From: Cliona cf. orientalis
Lineage: Eukaryota; Porifera; Demospongiae; Clionaida; Clionaidae
DNA length: 64,000 bases
Direction: 5' to 3'
Assembly: GCA_963930775.1 (NCBI GenBank)
Contig: OZ005689.1
Coordinates: forward strand, 1-64,000
Made by a program: the position numbers and the translations under genes. Positions 1-12,925 of this stretch are shown here, one piece after another; position 1 is the first letter of the stretch; each line of letters starts with the position of its first letter. The notes below the pieces were generated by a model that worked only from the letters and a program-made list of their open reading frames with translations, had not been told where the DNA came from and searched no databases.

Positions 1-120
1 AATTTAAATTAAATTTAAATTTAAATTTAAATTTAAATTTAAATTTAAATTTAAATTTAAATTAAATTTAAATTAATTAAATTTAAATTAAATTTAAATT
101 AAATTTAAATTTAAATAATT
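1..120. repeat. (AAATTT)n low-complexity array
   Basis: Near-pure AAATTT/TTTAAA hexamers with occasional dropped bases. It abuts a poly-C tract and could be a contig edge or a long-read consensus artefact as easily as real sequence. Confidence 0.9.
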
Positions 121-141
121 TAAATTCTCAAAATAATCTCA

Positions 142-269
<128 letters not shown>

Positions 270-360
270 ACCCCCCCCCCACCCCCCCCCAACACCCACC
301 CAACCCCACCCCAACCCAAACCCCAACCCCAAACCCAACCCAAACCCAAACCCCAACCCA

Positions 361-1416
361 ACCCAACCCAAAACCCAAACCCAAACCCAAACCCAAACCC
401 AAACCCAAACCCAAACCCAAACCCAAACCCAAACCCAAACCCAAACCCAAACCCAAACCCAAACCCAAACCCAAACCCAAACCCAAACCCAAACCCAAAC
501 CCAAACCCAAACCCAAACCCAAACCCAAACCCAAACCCAAACCCAAACCCAAACCCAAACCCAAACCCAAACCCAAACCCAAACCCAAACCCAAACCCAA
601 ACCCAAACCCAAACCCAAACCCAAACCCAAACCCAAACCCAAACCCAAACCCAAACCCAAACCCAAACCCAAACCCAAACCCAAACCCAAACCCAAACCC
701 AAACCCAAACCCAAACCCAAACCCAAACCCAAACCCAAACCCAAACCCAAACCCAAACCCAAACCCAAACCCAAACCCAAACCCAAACCCAAACCCAAAC
801 CCAAACCCAAACCCAAACCCAAACCCAAACCCAAACCCAAACCCAAACCCAAACCCAAACCCAAACCCAAACCCAAACCCAAACCCAAACCCAAACCCAA
901 ACCCAAACCCAAACCCAAACCCAAACCCAAACCCAAACCCAAACCCAAACCGAACCCAAACCCAAACCCGAACCCAAACCCGAACCGAACCCGAACCCAA
1001 ACCGAACCCAAACCCGAACCCGAACCCAAACCCAAACCCGAACCCGAACCCGAACCCGAACCGAACCCAAACCGAACCCGAACCGAACCCGAACCGAACC
1101 CGAACCCAAACCCAAACCCAAACCGAACCCAAACCCGAACCCGAACCCAAACCCAAACCCAAACCCAAACCCGAACCGAACCCGAACCCAAACCGAACCC
1201 AAACCGAACCCAAACCCAAACCCGAACCCGAACCCAAACCGAACCCAAACCCGAACCCGAACCCGAACCAAACCCAAACCGAACCCGAACCCGAACCCAA
1301 ACCCAAACCCAAACCCAAACCCAAACCCAAACCGAACCCGAACCCAAACCGAACCCAAACCCAAACCCAAACCGAACCCGAACCGAACCCGAACCAAACC
1401 CAAACCCAAACCCAAA
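361..1416. repeat. (CCCAAA)n telomere-like hexamer array
   Basis: From about 361 to 950 the hexamer CCCAAA is perfect for roughly 98 copies. From 951 to 1,416 it becomes a mosaic of CCCAAA, CCCGAA and CCGAAC variants. The other strand reads TTTGGG, related to but different from the animal telomere TTAGGG. Long minus-strand reading frames here (Gly/Val/Trp/Phe dipeptides) are translations of the repeat, not genes. Confidence 0.9.
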
Positions 1417-2311
1417 CCCATGCACTCTTCCACGTCAACAAACCCATGCACTCTTCCACGTCAACAAACCCATGCACTCTTCCACGTCAACAAACCCATG
1501 CACTCTTCCACGTCAACAAACCCATGCACTCTTCCACGTCAACAAACCCATGCACTCTTCCACGTCAACAAACCCATGCACTCTTCCACGTCAACAAACC
1601 CATGCACTCTTCCACGTCAACAAACCCATGCACTCTTCCACGTCAACAAACCCATGCACTCTTCCACGTCAACAAACCCATGCACTCTTCCACGTCAACA
1701 AACCCATGCACTCTTCCACGTCAACAAACCCATGCACTCTTCCACGTCAACAAACCCATGCACTCTTCCACGTCAACAAACCCATGCACTCTTCCACGTC
1801 AACAAACCCATGCACTCTTCCACGTCAACAAACCCATGCACTCTTCCACGTCAACAAACCCATGCACTCTTCCACGTCAACAAACCCATGCACTCTTCCA
1901 CGTCAACAAACCCATGCACTCTTCCACGTCAACAAACCCATGCACTCTTCCACGTCAACAAACCCATGCACTCTTCCACGTCAACAAACCCATGCACTCT
2001 TCCACGTCAACAAACCCATGCACTCTTCCACGTCAACAAACCCATGCACTCTTCCACGTCAACAAACCCATGCACTCTTCCACGTCAACAAACCCATGCA
2101 CTCTTCCACGTCAACAAACCCATGCACTCTTCCACGTCAACAAACCCATGCACTCTTCCACGTCAACAAACCCATGCACTCTTCCACGTCAACAAACCCA
2201 TGCACTCTTCCACGTCAACAAACCCATGCACTCTTCCACGTCAACAAACCCATGCACTCTTCCACGTCAACAAACCCATGCACTCTTCCACGTCAACAAA
2301 CCCATGCACTC
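1417..2311. repeat. 26-bp minisatellite, 34 copies
   Basis: A 26-bp unit starting CCCATGCACTCTTCC repeats 34 times with essentially no divergence (1,417-2,300), then a partial copy. Because 26 is not a multiple of 3 and the unit lacks stops, all three forward frames stay open and give the same 26-residue peptide repeat; I do not regard these frames as genes. Perfect homogeneity points to recent amplification. Confidence 0.95.
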
Positions 2312-2358
2312 CTCCTTAGGAGACACACCCCCTCCTTAGGGGGGTATACAGCGTATAT

Positions 2359-2430
2359 AGCTCATCAATATTCATGAATTGTATTCATGAATAAATCATG
2401 GTTTATATACACCATGAATATTAATGAGCT
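2359..2430. repeat. short inverted repeat
   Basis: 18-bp arms at 2,359-2,376 and 2,413-2,430 are complementary with one mismatch around a 36-bp spacer that is itself rich in ATTCATGAAT-type palindromes. It sits directly after the minisatellite. Confidence 0.7.
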
Positions 2431-2440
2431 ACTTAAATGC

Positions 2441-2701
2441 CTACTAGTTCACTACTGGTCTGCTGGAGCAACCTCCAATGGGAGCCCACCCTTGTACCTA
2501 CTGGTTCAATACTGGTGCAGTTGAGCAACCCAATGTGAGCTCTCCCTTGTAGCCTCCCTTGCTTACGTGAAATGTAAGCAAGCCAGACTACAATGTCAAG
2601 CTCCCATTGAAAGTTGCACAAGCATACCAGTAGTGAATTAGTAGGTACAAGGGCAAGCTCCCATTGGAGGCTGCTCCAGCAGACCAGTAGTGAGCCAGTA
2701 G
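2441..2701. mobile_element. foldback element with ~125-bp arms
   Basis: Left arm 2,441-2,566 and right arm 2,574-2,701 are imperfect reverse complements separated by only 7 bp. The element begins CTACTAGTTCACTACTGG and ends with the diverged complement. No coding sequence; it is a non-autonomous foldback/MITE. The reading frames inside it are shadows of the palindrome. Confidence 0.8.
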
Positions 2702-2745
2702 ACACCATCAATCGTGAACTAGAAAGTTGTCAACATTCCACGACA

Positions 2746-2908
2746 GATTTCCAAATGGAATCAAACTCCATTTCATTTGTGCTTCCCAAGTGCACATGGT
2801 CACAAACTTCAGCTTGGCAATGCTTGAGAAGGCTGAAGTCAAATTATATCTCGCTGTTTTAAGTTTGGGAAGCACAAGCGAAATCGATTTCCATTTTATT
2901 TGGAAATC
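2746..2908. repeat. inverted repeat, 43-bp arms
   Basis: Arms 2,746-2,788 and 2,866-2,908 are about three-quarters complementary (GATTTCCAAATGG against TTTGGAAATC at the outer ends). Probably an old MITE. The stretch to about 3,340 shows no gene. Confidence 0.6.
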
Positions 2909-3471
2909 ACCAACAAGTGAATGGCTATTAACCTTATGTCAATGGATCACAAGATTTAAAACTCTGCAAAGCTCAATATTTTTAAATGGTATTGTGGCTC
3001 ACCCAGGATATCAACAGCAGAGTCAAATCTTTAAAGATCATTAGCCATAGGTTATACAACCATTATTGTACGTGTGTGTATAAACAGACAAGCAGGCTTC
3101 TATTGTTTGTCTATGCATTAAAACAACAAGCTCAAGCAAAGCAATCTCTACAGCTGCGTTATCTAGCTAGTAGTTCCAAAAATTCAAGATCTAGATGTTT
3201 GGCAGCTAAGCAATGTTTGGGAAGGGTGAAGTGAATCGTATCTTAACATGCAAGATACAATAGGTTCACCATAATATTTTAGAGATGGGGAAGCACACAA
3301 GCAAGTTCACATTCGATTTAAAAGCCATTTTTAGAGAGCATCACACACAAGTGTAGTGGAGATGGCCATGACAAACAGTGAGCATACACTGACCAAAACA
3401 TACCCAAGTAGTTAAGTTATAAATGTACATGTGCTCAGTTCCTGCGAACTTTGCGGGTGTGTGGAAACTAA

Positions 3472-3907
3472 TGTGCTTACCTCTTGACGGTTGCCCAACA
3501 GTGCAATGGCAACAGTTGACATACATTTTAGCTAAGACATGACCATAGTTAAGACAACCCCCATCCACCCATTAACCAGCCACCCATTAAACAGAGTCTT
3601 TGCGTGTTGAAGATGGATGACGCGCAGAAAAATCGATAATAAATTAAAAATATGCATACAATATTTACCTGGTCATCTTCTTCCATCAGTCAGCGCTAGC
3701 GCTTAGAGTTACAGCACGTCATGCAACTTAGACACTTACAAGCCGTATATTACAAAGTAACTAAGTGCTTACCTTTTGACGGTTGCCCAACAGTGCAATG
3801 GCAACAGTTGACATACAATTTTAGCTAAGACATGACCGTAGTTAAGACAACCCCCATCCTCCCATTAACCAGCCACCCATTAAACAGAGTCTTTGCGTGT
3901 TGAAGAT
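3472..3907. repeat. direct duplication of ~142 bp
   Basis: The segment 3,472-3,613 recurs at 3,766-3,907 with few changes (both contain GACGGTTGCCCAACAGTG). A second pair of related segments is at 3,679-3,756 and 4,258-4,328. No gene is evident in 3.3-4.8 kb. Confidence 0.8.
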
Positions 3908-3931
3908 CGACGAGGGGAAATAATTCTATCT

Positions 3932-4090
3932 GTGGCATTCCCATGTAAGAAATGAACATATAGGCTTTAGTAACTGCAATCTATCTGCTAGGGGTAGGCC
4001 AACTTCTGGCTTCAAATATCAAAGCATACTATTTGACAAGATAATTGAATTAAGCTAATTAAAAATTCGTTTTCTACATGGGACTGCCAC
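3932..4090. mobile_element. MITE, GTGGCA terminal repeats
   Basis: Ends GTGGCATTCCCATGTA and its imperfect complement at 4,068-4,090. The 11,794-12,041 element has the same termini, so two members of one family are present. Non-coding. Confidence 0.65.
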
Positions 4091-5735
4091 AACTATCAAC
4101 AAAAAGATTAAAAATTTAATTAAGGGCCCATCTTGAATCGCAGCGCACAATATTAACTGGATGAAAGGACATCTCTAAACTTAGGCTGAAAAAGGCCATA
4201 AAAATGTGTTCCTGAGGCTTGCATTCATGCTTGAAATTTGTCATTTCATCCAGTGGTTTCTTCCATCAGTGCTAGCGCTTACTTACAACACTTCATGCAA
4301 TCTAGACACTTACAAACCGTATATTACATACGCAACATGTATGCATTATTGGTCAACTTGCTGAGCAATATGGTGCAGAAGAGCTCAAGCCAATACAATC
4401 TCATCACTAGCTCAGTCAACATTTGAAGAAGGTTAGTGATGCCTCGAACCAACATCAGTAGATGCTTACAATTGAAGCTCCAAAATCTGTGTGAATGCGT
4501 GCATGATATCACACAACCAACATAATATGCACCAACATAATAAACAAAGAGACAAACAATACCTCCACACAATGAAGTACTGTCACACATTCAAAGCTTC
4601 TAGCTAAACGAAATTTGGCATGTGTAGTGAGCATTTCAAAGGTGGAGTGACAAGAAGAGATAGAGTAGACAACACACAATACAATGAAGTACCAGCACAC
4701 ATACATGTATGTAAAGCCTCTGGCTAATGCTACGGAACGGCATGTATACTGAGCATTTCAAAGAATGAGTGAGAGAAACAGAAAAAGAGAGTACGAACAA
4801 AGAAATGTGGAGTAAGATAGAGTGGTCTCACAGAACAAAATTGATCCCAATGAGAGTGGAGAATAGAGCCATGTGCAAGAGAGGAGAGCGCAAGTTCACC
4901 ATAATCCATTGACGGGCCGTGGGCAAGTGCATCATGCTACACCCAAGCTGTTCACACCACCAACATCCGACGGCTCCACATACCGTTAATGCAGGGGCAG
5001 TGATCCCAACGAGAGTGGAGGACGAAGCAGTTGACCAAGGCTCGTCTCAGGCTGGAGACACAACACAATCTCTGTGGCAACACCAACAACCAGTAGTAGA
5101 TAGCAACTCCCAAAAATCTAAATAATAAGAAAGATATATACATGATAAACTAATAGTAACTATGTGTAGACATACGTGCATGCGTGCAGAGAAAAGTGTG
5201 CTTAAGAATGCAGCAAAGCAATAAAAGAGCAATATTTTCCACAAGCCAACATCATGCACCAGAGTATAAGCATACCAAGAATCAGTGGCAAGGCCTCAAG
5301 CTAGTACCATGCACCAGTAGAAGCACAACAAAAATCAGTGGACAAGTCTTAAGCCAGCACCATGCACCATATGTACCAGTAAAATTACAGCACAGAAGTC
5401 ATGCAAAAGAACTTGCCTCAATCCAACAATGTGCTCCAGTAGCAAAATCTCAACAATCCAGTAGATCCTTCCAATTAAAGAACACCAGCAACAATGTGTA
5501 CCAGTCGATTCTTCCAATTGAAGAGCACCAGCTCTGTGACGAATCAAGCAGAGGTGTATCCATCCAAGTCCTTGTCTTCGTAGAGCACCATTGTTCTGCA
5601 AGTCAATTCTTCCAATTGAAGAGCACCAGCTCAGTGACAAGTCAAGCAGCTCAGTGCTGAAGAAGTCAAGCAGGTGTATCCAAGTCCTTGTATGTAAAGA
5701 CAGAGTCAGTGATCGGAGTCATCATGGACGACAGG

Positions 5736-6040
5736 TTCTTCCAATTGAAGAGCATCAGCTCAGTGATGAAGTCAAGCAGGTGTATCCAAGTCCTTGTATT
5801 CGTATGTAAAGGTAGAGTCAGTGATGGGAGTCGTCATGGATGTCGGGTTCTTCCAATTGAAGAGCATCAGCTCAGTGATGAAGTCTAGCAGGTGTATCCA
5901 AGTCCTTGTATTCGTATGCAAAGACAGAGCCAGTGATGGAAGTCGTCATGGATGTCGGGTTCTTCCAATTGAAGAGCATCAGCTCAGTGATGAAGTCGAG
6001 CAGGTGTATCCAAGTCCTTGTATTCGTATGTAAAGACTGA
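5736..6040. repeat. 112-bp tandem repeat, about 3 copies
   Basis: The CAATTG module starts at 5,736, 5,848 and 5,960, a regular 112-bp period with near-identical flanks ending in GTCCTTGTATTCGTATG. Part of the composite satellite. Confidence 0.85.
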
Positions 6041-8650
6041 GCCAACAGTAGAGAGAACACCATTGTTCTGCAAGTGAAAACAGAAAAAGCAACTGTGTGA
6101 AAACGAAAACAGAAAAAGCCAGTGAGTGGACTAGCTTTGCACCATGCACCACACCACAACAAAAAGAATCAGGCAACAGTTGTACTTGCCTCAGTCCAAC
6201 AATAAGCATCAGTAGATTCTTCCAGGACAACTTGTAGATCCAGTCAAGAGTAAGTCAATGCCATGTGCAAGAGAGGAGAGCGCAAGTTCACCACAATCCA
6301 TTGACGGGCCACGGGCAAGTGCATCACGCTACACCCAAGCCGTTCACACCACCAACATCCGACGGCTCCACATACCGTTAATGCAGGGGCAGTGATCCCA
6401 ACGAGAGTGAAGGACAAAGCAGATGACCAAGGCTCGTCGCAGACTGGAGACGTGCACTTCCTCAATGCACAATGACAGATGTCGGTGAGGTTTCACAAGC
6501 AGGACCAATCCATTGACTAGCCAACGGCAAGTAGAATGTCCAAGACTAACACGCCTGGGATTCACTGTCAGCAGCCAACACATCTGCATTGAAGTGCTGT
6601 CATGTGCCGCCAACACACCCGCCCATGCAGGTGCTGTGATCTCCCAAGCAGTCCAGACAACTTTGGTTTGGCCAAGGTTCGTCCAATGGATGGATGCCAA
6701 GCTCAATGACCTGCAGTTGAGTGGAATGGAATGGAATGATAAAACTAAATGAAATGTAAAAATTGGATGTGTAGACAAGCTGGCTGTGACTTGTACGAAA
6801 TCTCAATTCAAAGGTTAAGTACTTGCATGCAGAGAAAAAAGCGTGCTTAAGAATGCAGCAAAGCAATACAAGATCAATACTTTCCACAAGCTTACACCAT
6901 GCACCAAAGTATAAGCATACCAGGAATCAGTGGAAAGGCCTCAAGCTAGCACCATGCACCAGTAGAAGCACAACAAAAATCAGTGGACAAGTCTCAAGCT
7001 AGCACCATGCACCATATCATTATGTACCAGTAGATAGACAACAAATTCATGCAGAAGAACTTGCCTCAATCCAACAATGTGCACCAGTAGCAATTCCAAA
7101 TAATCCAGTAGATCCTTCCAATTGAAGAACACCAGCAACAGTTGGTAGAGATGAAGACACAGTACAACCAAGATCCCAACAGTGCAGTAGATCCTTCCAA
7201 TTGAAGAACACCAGCTCTGTGACGAATCAAGCAGAGGTGTATCCATCCAAGTCCTTGTCTTCGTAGAGCACCATTGTTCTGCAAGTCAATTCTTCCAATT
7301 GAAGAGCACCAGCTCAGTGACGAGTCAAGCAGGTGTATCCATCCAAGTCCTTGTCTTCTCAAGCGTATGTGAATGAGCCAACTGTAGAGCACCATTGTTC
7401 TGCAAGTTGATTCTTCCAATTGAAGAGCACCAGCTCAGTGATGAAGTCAAGCAGGGTGTATCCAAGTCCTTGTCTTCGTATGTGAACACCGAGTGTATGA
7501 GAACGAGCCAACAGTAGAATACCATCATTCTGCGAGTGCAAACAGAAAAAGCCAGAGTGAAGGTCAGTGGACTAGCTAGCACCATGCACCACAACAAAAT
7601 AATAAGGTAACAGTTGTACTTGCCTCAATCCAACAATTTACACCAGTCGATTCTTCCAATTGAAGAGCACCAGCTCAGTGACAAGGTAACAGTTGTAGAG
7701 CACCATTGTTGAAGAGCACCAGCTCAGTGACGAGTCACGCAGGGGTGTATCCATCCATCCAAGTACAGTTGTACTTACTTGCCTCAATCCAACAATGTAC
7801 ACCAGTCGATTCTTCCAATTGAAGAGCACCAGCTCGGTGATGAGTGAAGCAGGTGTATTCATGCATCCAAGTCCTTGTATGTCAAGCAGAGGTGTATCCA
7901 TCCAAGTTCTTATGTGAAGCGCATGTAAACAAGCCAATTGTAAAGCACCATTGTTTTGCAAGTGAATCAGTCTAGAGTGTGCGTGTGTGAAAACAGAAAA
8001 AGCCAGTGAAGGTCAGTGGACTAGTTAGCACCATGCACCACAACAAAATATCAGGTAACAGTTGTACTTGCCTCAATCCAACAATGTACACCAGTCGATT
8101 CTTCCAATTGAAGAGCACCAGCTCAGTGACGAGTCAAGCAGGGGTGTATCCATCCATCCAAGTGAACACCGATCGTACGAGAACGAGCCAACAGTAGAGA
8201 ATACCATCGTTCTGGGAGTGAAAACAGAAGCCAGTGAAGGTCCAACAATGTACACCAGTCGATTCTTCCGATTGAAGAGCACCAGCTCAGTGACGAGTCA
8301 CACAGGGGTGTATCCATCCATCCAAGTACAGTTGTACTTGCCTCAATCCAACAATGTACACCAGTTGATTCTTCCAATTGAAGAGCACCAGCTCGGTGAC
8401 GAGTGAAGCAGGTGTATTCATGCATCCAAGTCCTTGTATGTCAAGCAGAGGTGTATCAATGTACACCAGTCGATTCTTCCAATTGAAGAGCACCAGCTCG
8501 GTGACGAGTGAAGCAGGTGTATTCATGCATCCAAGTCCTTGTATGTCAAGCAGAGGTGTATCCATCCAAGTTCTTATGTGAAGCGCATGTAAACAAGCCA
8601 ATTGTAAAGCACCATTGTTTTGCAAGTGAATCGGTCTAGAGTGTGCGTGT

Positions 8651-9180
8651 GTGAAAACAGAAAAAGCCAGTGAAGGTCAGTGGACTAGTTAGCACCATGC
8701 ACCACAACAAAATATCAGGTAACAGTTGTACTTGCCTCAATCCAACAATGTACACCAGTTGATTCTTCCAATTGAAGAGCACCAGCACAGTGACAAGTCA
8801 AGCAGAGGTGTATCCATCCAAGTCTTTGTCTTCTTATGTGAAGCGCATGTAAACAAGCCAATTGTAAAGCACCATTGTTTTGCAAGTGAATCGGTCTAGA
8901 GTGTGCGTGTGTGAAAACAGAAAAAGCCAGTGAAGGTCAGTGGACTAGTTAGCACCATGCACCACAACAAAATATCAGGTAACAGTTGTACTTGCCTCAA
9001 TCCAACAATGTACACCAGTCGATTCTTCCAATTGAAGAGCACCAGCACAGTGACAAGTCAAGCAGAGGTGTATCCATCCAAGTCTTTGTCTTCTTATGTG
9101 AAGCACATGTAAACAAGCCAATTGTAAAGCACCATTGTTTTGCAAGTGAATCGGTCTAGAGTGTGCATGTGTGAAAACAG
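8651..9180. repeat. 260-bp tandem repeat, two complete copies
   Basis: Anchor GTGAAAACAG occurs at 8,651, 8,911 and 9,171, exactly 260 bp apart, and the copies differ at only a few bases. This is the youngest duplication in the satellite region. Confidence 0.9.
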
Positions 9181-10891
9181 AAAAGCCAGTGAAGGTCAGT
9201 GGATTAGCTAGCACCATGCACCACAAGCAACAGTTGTACTTGCCTCAGTACGTCCAACAACGTGCACCCGTGCACCAGTAGATTCTTCCAATTGAAGAGC
9301 ACCAGCTCAGTGATGAAGTCAAGCAGAGCAAGTCCTTGTCTTCGTATGTGAAGACCGAGCCACACCATTGTTCTGCAACCAAGTGAAAACAGAAAAGGCC
9401 AGTGAACATCGGTTGACTAGCTAGCACCATGCACCACAACAAAAAACTTGCCTCGATTCTTCGGATTGAAAAGCACCAGCTCAGTAATGAAGTCAAGCAG
9501 GGTATACCCAGTTCTTGTCTTTGTACGTGAAGACCTCAAGATCCTTCCAACTGAAGAGCACTAGCTCAGTGATGAAGAACAGTTGTTAGAGATCGATGAG
9601 AAAGAGTAGCAGCTGAGGAGGAGCAAGGATGAATAGTCCAGTTGAATGACATTGCTGGCTTTTCATGCTCTTTAAATACTCTCTGAATGATCCAGATAAG
9701 GGCTACTAGTTAGGCTGGTTAAGCCCAATTATCAGTCACTATTCAAATCAATGCAAGGCTTAATTGGATGTGTAGACAAATTGGCTGCGAGACGAGACTG
9801 ACTGCATGGTCAATGTAAAGCTTAATTGAATGGTCAATGTAAAGCTTAATTGGATGGATGTGTAGACAAGCAGGCAGAGAGAACTTACCTCAGTCCAACA
9901 ATGTGCACCAGTAGCAAATGAAAGCACACAGAGAGATCAATAATCCAAGTCCAGTAGATCCTTCCAATTGAAAAGAACCAGCTCAGAGAGATAAACAACT
10001 GTTGGCAGAGATGAAGAAACAGTAGCAGCTCAAGCTAGCGTCATGCCAACAAAATCATGCAAAAGAACTTGCCTCAATCCAACAGTGTGTACCAGTAGCA
10101 ATTGAATAGCACGCACACAATGCAGTGGATCCTTCCAAATGAAGAGCACCAGCAACAGTTGGTAGAGAGATGAAGACACAGGTCAAGGGTGAACAGTTAG
10201 TAGTTCAGTTGAATGACAATGCTGGCTTTTCCTGCAATTGTTCAAATCAATGTAAAACTTAATTGAATGTGCAGACAAGCTGGCTGCAAGACTGTATGAA
10301 ATCCATTCAAAGCTTCAATGCATGTGCATGTGCTTGTGCAGAGCTAAGCATGTTTAAGAATGCACCAAAGCAATACGAGATCAATATTTTCCACAAGCCA
10401 ACACCATGCAACAGTAGAGTAGAAGCATAGCAACAATCAGCAGAAAGGCCTCAAGCTAGCACCATGCACGAGTAGACGTACAACAAAAATCAGTGGACAA
10501 GTCTCAAGCTAGCACCATGCATCATATGCACTAGAGTAAAAGTACAAGAAAATCATGCAAAAGAACTTACCTCAATCCAACAATGTGCACCAGTAGCAAT
10601 TGAAGAGCACACAGAGAGATCAGCAAGTTCCAACAATGCAGTAGATCCTTCCAATTGAAAAGCACTACTAGCAACAGTTGGCAGAGATGAAGACAGAGTA
10701 CAGCTGAGATGAAGGGTGAACAGTTAGTTTAGTTGAATGACAATGCTGGCTTTTGCTGCTCTTTAAATACTCCTCTCTCTGAATCATCCAGGCAAGGGCT
10801 ACTGGCCATGGTATGTTTTGACTGGCTGTAATTGGTTTCCACACCTTGAATTGTTCAAGTCAATGTAGAACTTAATTACTTGTTTGGACTG

Positions 10892-11365
10892 GTTTGAGTC
10901 GCGAAGTAGTGGCGGCGCGCATGCGCATACCGAGCGCACAATCGCATATTATACATACGCGATCATTACTTCTTCGAGCATCACCGATCGCGGACCACGC
11001 CGAGTCCAATACTGACCAACATCATCCAATCTCGTTCCTATAAGTCCAAACTCAAGTTTATGAATCCTGAAGCGGTGGTTTGAGTCGCGACTCAGTGGCG
11101 GCGCGCATACCGAGCGCACAATCGCACCGATCGCGGACCACGCCGAGTCCAATACTGGCCAACATCATCCAATCTCGTTCCTATAAGTCCAAACTCAAAT
11201 TTATGAATCCTGAAGCGGTAGTTTGAGTCGCGACTCAGTGGCGGCGCGCATACCGAGCGCACAATCGCACCGATCGCGGACCATGCCGAGTCCAGTACTG
11301 GCCAACATCATCATCCATTCTTGTTCCCATAAGTCCAAACTCAAGTTTGTGAATATTGAAGCGGA
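10892..11365. repeat. three tandem GC-rich repeats (186/143/144 bp)
   Basis: Copies start with GTTTGAGTCGCG at 10,892, 11,078 and 11,221. Each contains GGCGGCGCGC and ACCGAGCGCACAATCGCA. The first copy carries an extra 43-bp AT-rich segment. CpG content is far above the surrounding sequence. No coding frame is shared. Confidence 0.85.
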
Positions 11366-11639
11366 CTCGGACTCAAACTACATTGCGGAGCGCACGATCC
11401 AATACGCGATTACTAGCGTGATTATTGCATGCGCACGCACACAATTGAAATTACTAAAAGTCATTGAAATAGCATACAATAATAATATTATTATTAGCAG
11501 TACACACATTGAATAAAATATGAAGACCAAATATGAATAATGAATGAAGAAGTGAGAAATCACAAGATATGAAAAAGATAACAACTATAACAATGAATAA
11601 AAAGATGAGTGTGGTCACTACACTACAACTACGTCTCAC

Positions 11640-12500
11640 CTATGTATCACTCCTTGTGTAGATTCTTGCCTGGAACAACCCTGCATACCATACTAGAGCA
11701 AAACATTAAAATACACAACAGCCACTGCTGCTGTGCACACACTCTCCACACTCACATGCATGCACGCACGCACTTATCAAGTTACATTCATGTGTGGCAG
11801 TCCCAGGTAGAAATCGAATATTATTCCGTTTTTAATTGGGTTAATTAAATCAATTATATTTTTAACATCTCTTGATCGTTTAGTCTCAAATTTTAGATAC
11901 CTATTCTAAGGTGATTGTAGTATCTCTAAACTAAATGTGAAGTTCTGGGATGCTACCATTCCTGAGTTATGAAGCTTCAAATTCAAAAAAGTGGTCAAAA
12001 TTGACTAGGAATAATCTTTGATTTCTACCTGGGACTGCCACATGTGCATACACATGCACTAATCAAGGGTGTACTGAACCAGGGGCAGAGCCCCCAACGC
12101 ACACCCTTGCAACAAGCTCACCTACTACACACATGCACACACACACACACAATCAACATTACCACTGCAACGGTTTTCCTCAGGCCCCCGTCAGCCATCA
12201 GTCAGTCGTCACAGGCTCCCAGCTCCTGGAACAACCTGCATGCCATACTACAGCAAAATATTGAAGTATGCACACACACACACACAACAGCCACTGTGCA
12301 TGCACGCACGCATGCACGCACACACTTCACACTCTACATTCACTAATCAAGGGTGTACTGAACCAGGGGCGGAGCCCCCAACGTACACCCTTGCTACATG
12401 CTCACCTACCACACACACACACACACACACATTACCACTCCAACGGTCCTCGTCCGTCACAGCCTCCTAGCTCCCTAGCTCCAGATCCTAGAGTCCACCA
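11640..12500. repeat. duplicated CA-rich segment
   Basis: 11,640-11,790 and 12,220-12,345 are diverged copies containing CTGGAACAACC and CAACAGCCACTG. Segments around 12,052 and 12,341 share CTAATCAAGGGTGTACTGAA. CA microsatellites occur at 12,120-12,150, 12,265-12,290 and 12,410-12,430. No gene seen. Confidence 0.7.
11794..12041. mobile_element. MITE, GTGGCAG termini
   Basis: Terminal inverted repeats of about 40 bp, starting GTGGCAGTCCCAGGTAG, bound a 248-bp AT-rich non-coding element. ATGT on both sides is a possible 4-bp target duplication. Related to the element at 3,932-4,090. Confidence 0.8.
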
Positions 12501-12814
12501 ATCAGCACTGTAAGGGAAGAAAACAAAAAAAAACATATGTCGTGTAAAAAAATCAAGCACTGCTGTACACTATATAGGCTCAGCGTTCGCACATGCACAC
12601 ACACTCATGCACAGCACCATTTCCATTGTGTATTGAAGCGCACGTAGATCCCCACTTCACGTCCAGCACTGCAGATCCTACATAAAAACAGAATAACCAC
12701 TTTAAACACAGAATCTAGGCAGCTATAGCTATCTATGACCACACTTCTAACATGTGCATATGCTACAAAAATTAGAAAATAAAAAGAGGATGATATTACA
12801 AATCAATAAGAAAA

Positions 12815-12925
12815 ATGAAAATTCTTCTCTTCTTAGTTCTTGCTACTCTCTCCAGCTCACTTTCTCTGCCCTGTGACACAAGTGAAGATATTCCAAAAAC
12901 TATCCCCTCTCTTGCCTCCAAGTAG
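12815..12925 (+). CDS. possible 36-residue secreted peptide or signal-peptide exon
   Basis: A short open frame starts at an ATG in an A-rich context and encodes 36 residues: MKI, then a leucine-rich hydrophobic core of about 15 residues, a predicted cleavage region near SLSLPC, and a short acidic tail ending at TAG. It reads like a classical signal peptide plus a small mature peptide with one cysteine. It could also be a first coding exon using a weak donor (AA|GTAGGA) at the end. A TATATAG at about 12,573 is far upstream. Function unknown; chance occurrence cannot be excluded. Confidence 0.35.
   Translation: MKILLFLVLATLSSSLSLPCDTSEDIPKTIPSLASK

Larger units (their letters stand above)
4868..10800. 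repeat. composite satellite region (~5.9 kb)
   Basis: The whole interval is built from reshuffled copies of a few modules. The commonest is TTCTTCCAATTGAAGAGC followed by ACCAGCTCAGTGA, present more than 15 times between 5.4 and 9.5 kb. Others are ACTTGCCTCAATCCAACAATG and a block containing TAGCACCATGCACCACAAC. Larger duplicated blocks are 4,868-5,019 versus 6,260-6,411, and 5,186-5,420 versus 6,826-7,080 versus 10,320-10,580. Many short reading frames occur on both strands but none is conserved in frame between copies, so I call it non-coding satellite. Confidence 0.85.

Noticed and set aside
1417-2311. CRISPR-like array
   Set aside because: Units are contiguous without unique spacers, and the genome is eukaryotic.
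1420-2377. Three plus-strand frames of about 300 codons
   Set aside because: Same minisatellite in three frames; no start context, no codon bias.
5184-8625. Numerous 60-160-codon frames on both strands
   Set aside because: All lie in satellite modules; frames are not conserved between copies.
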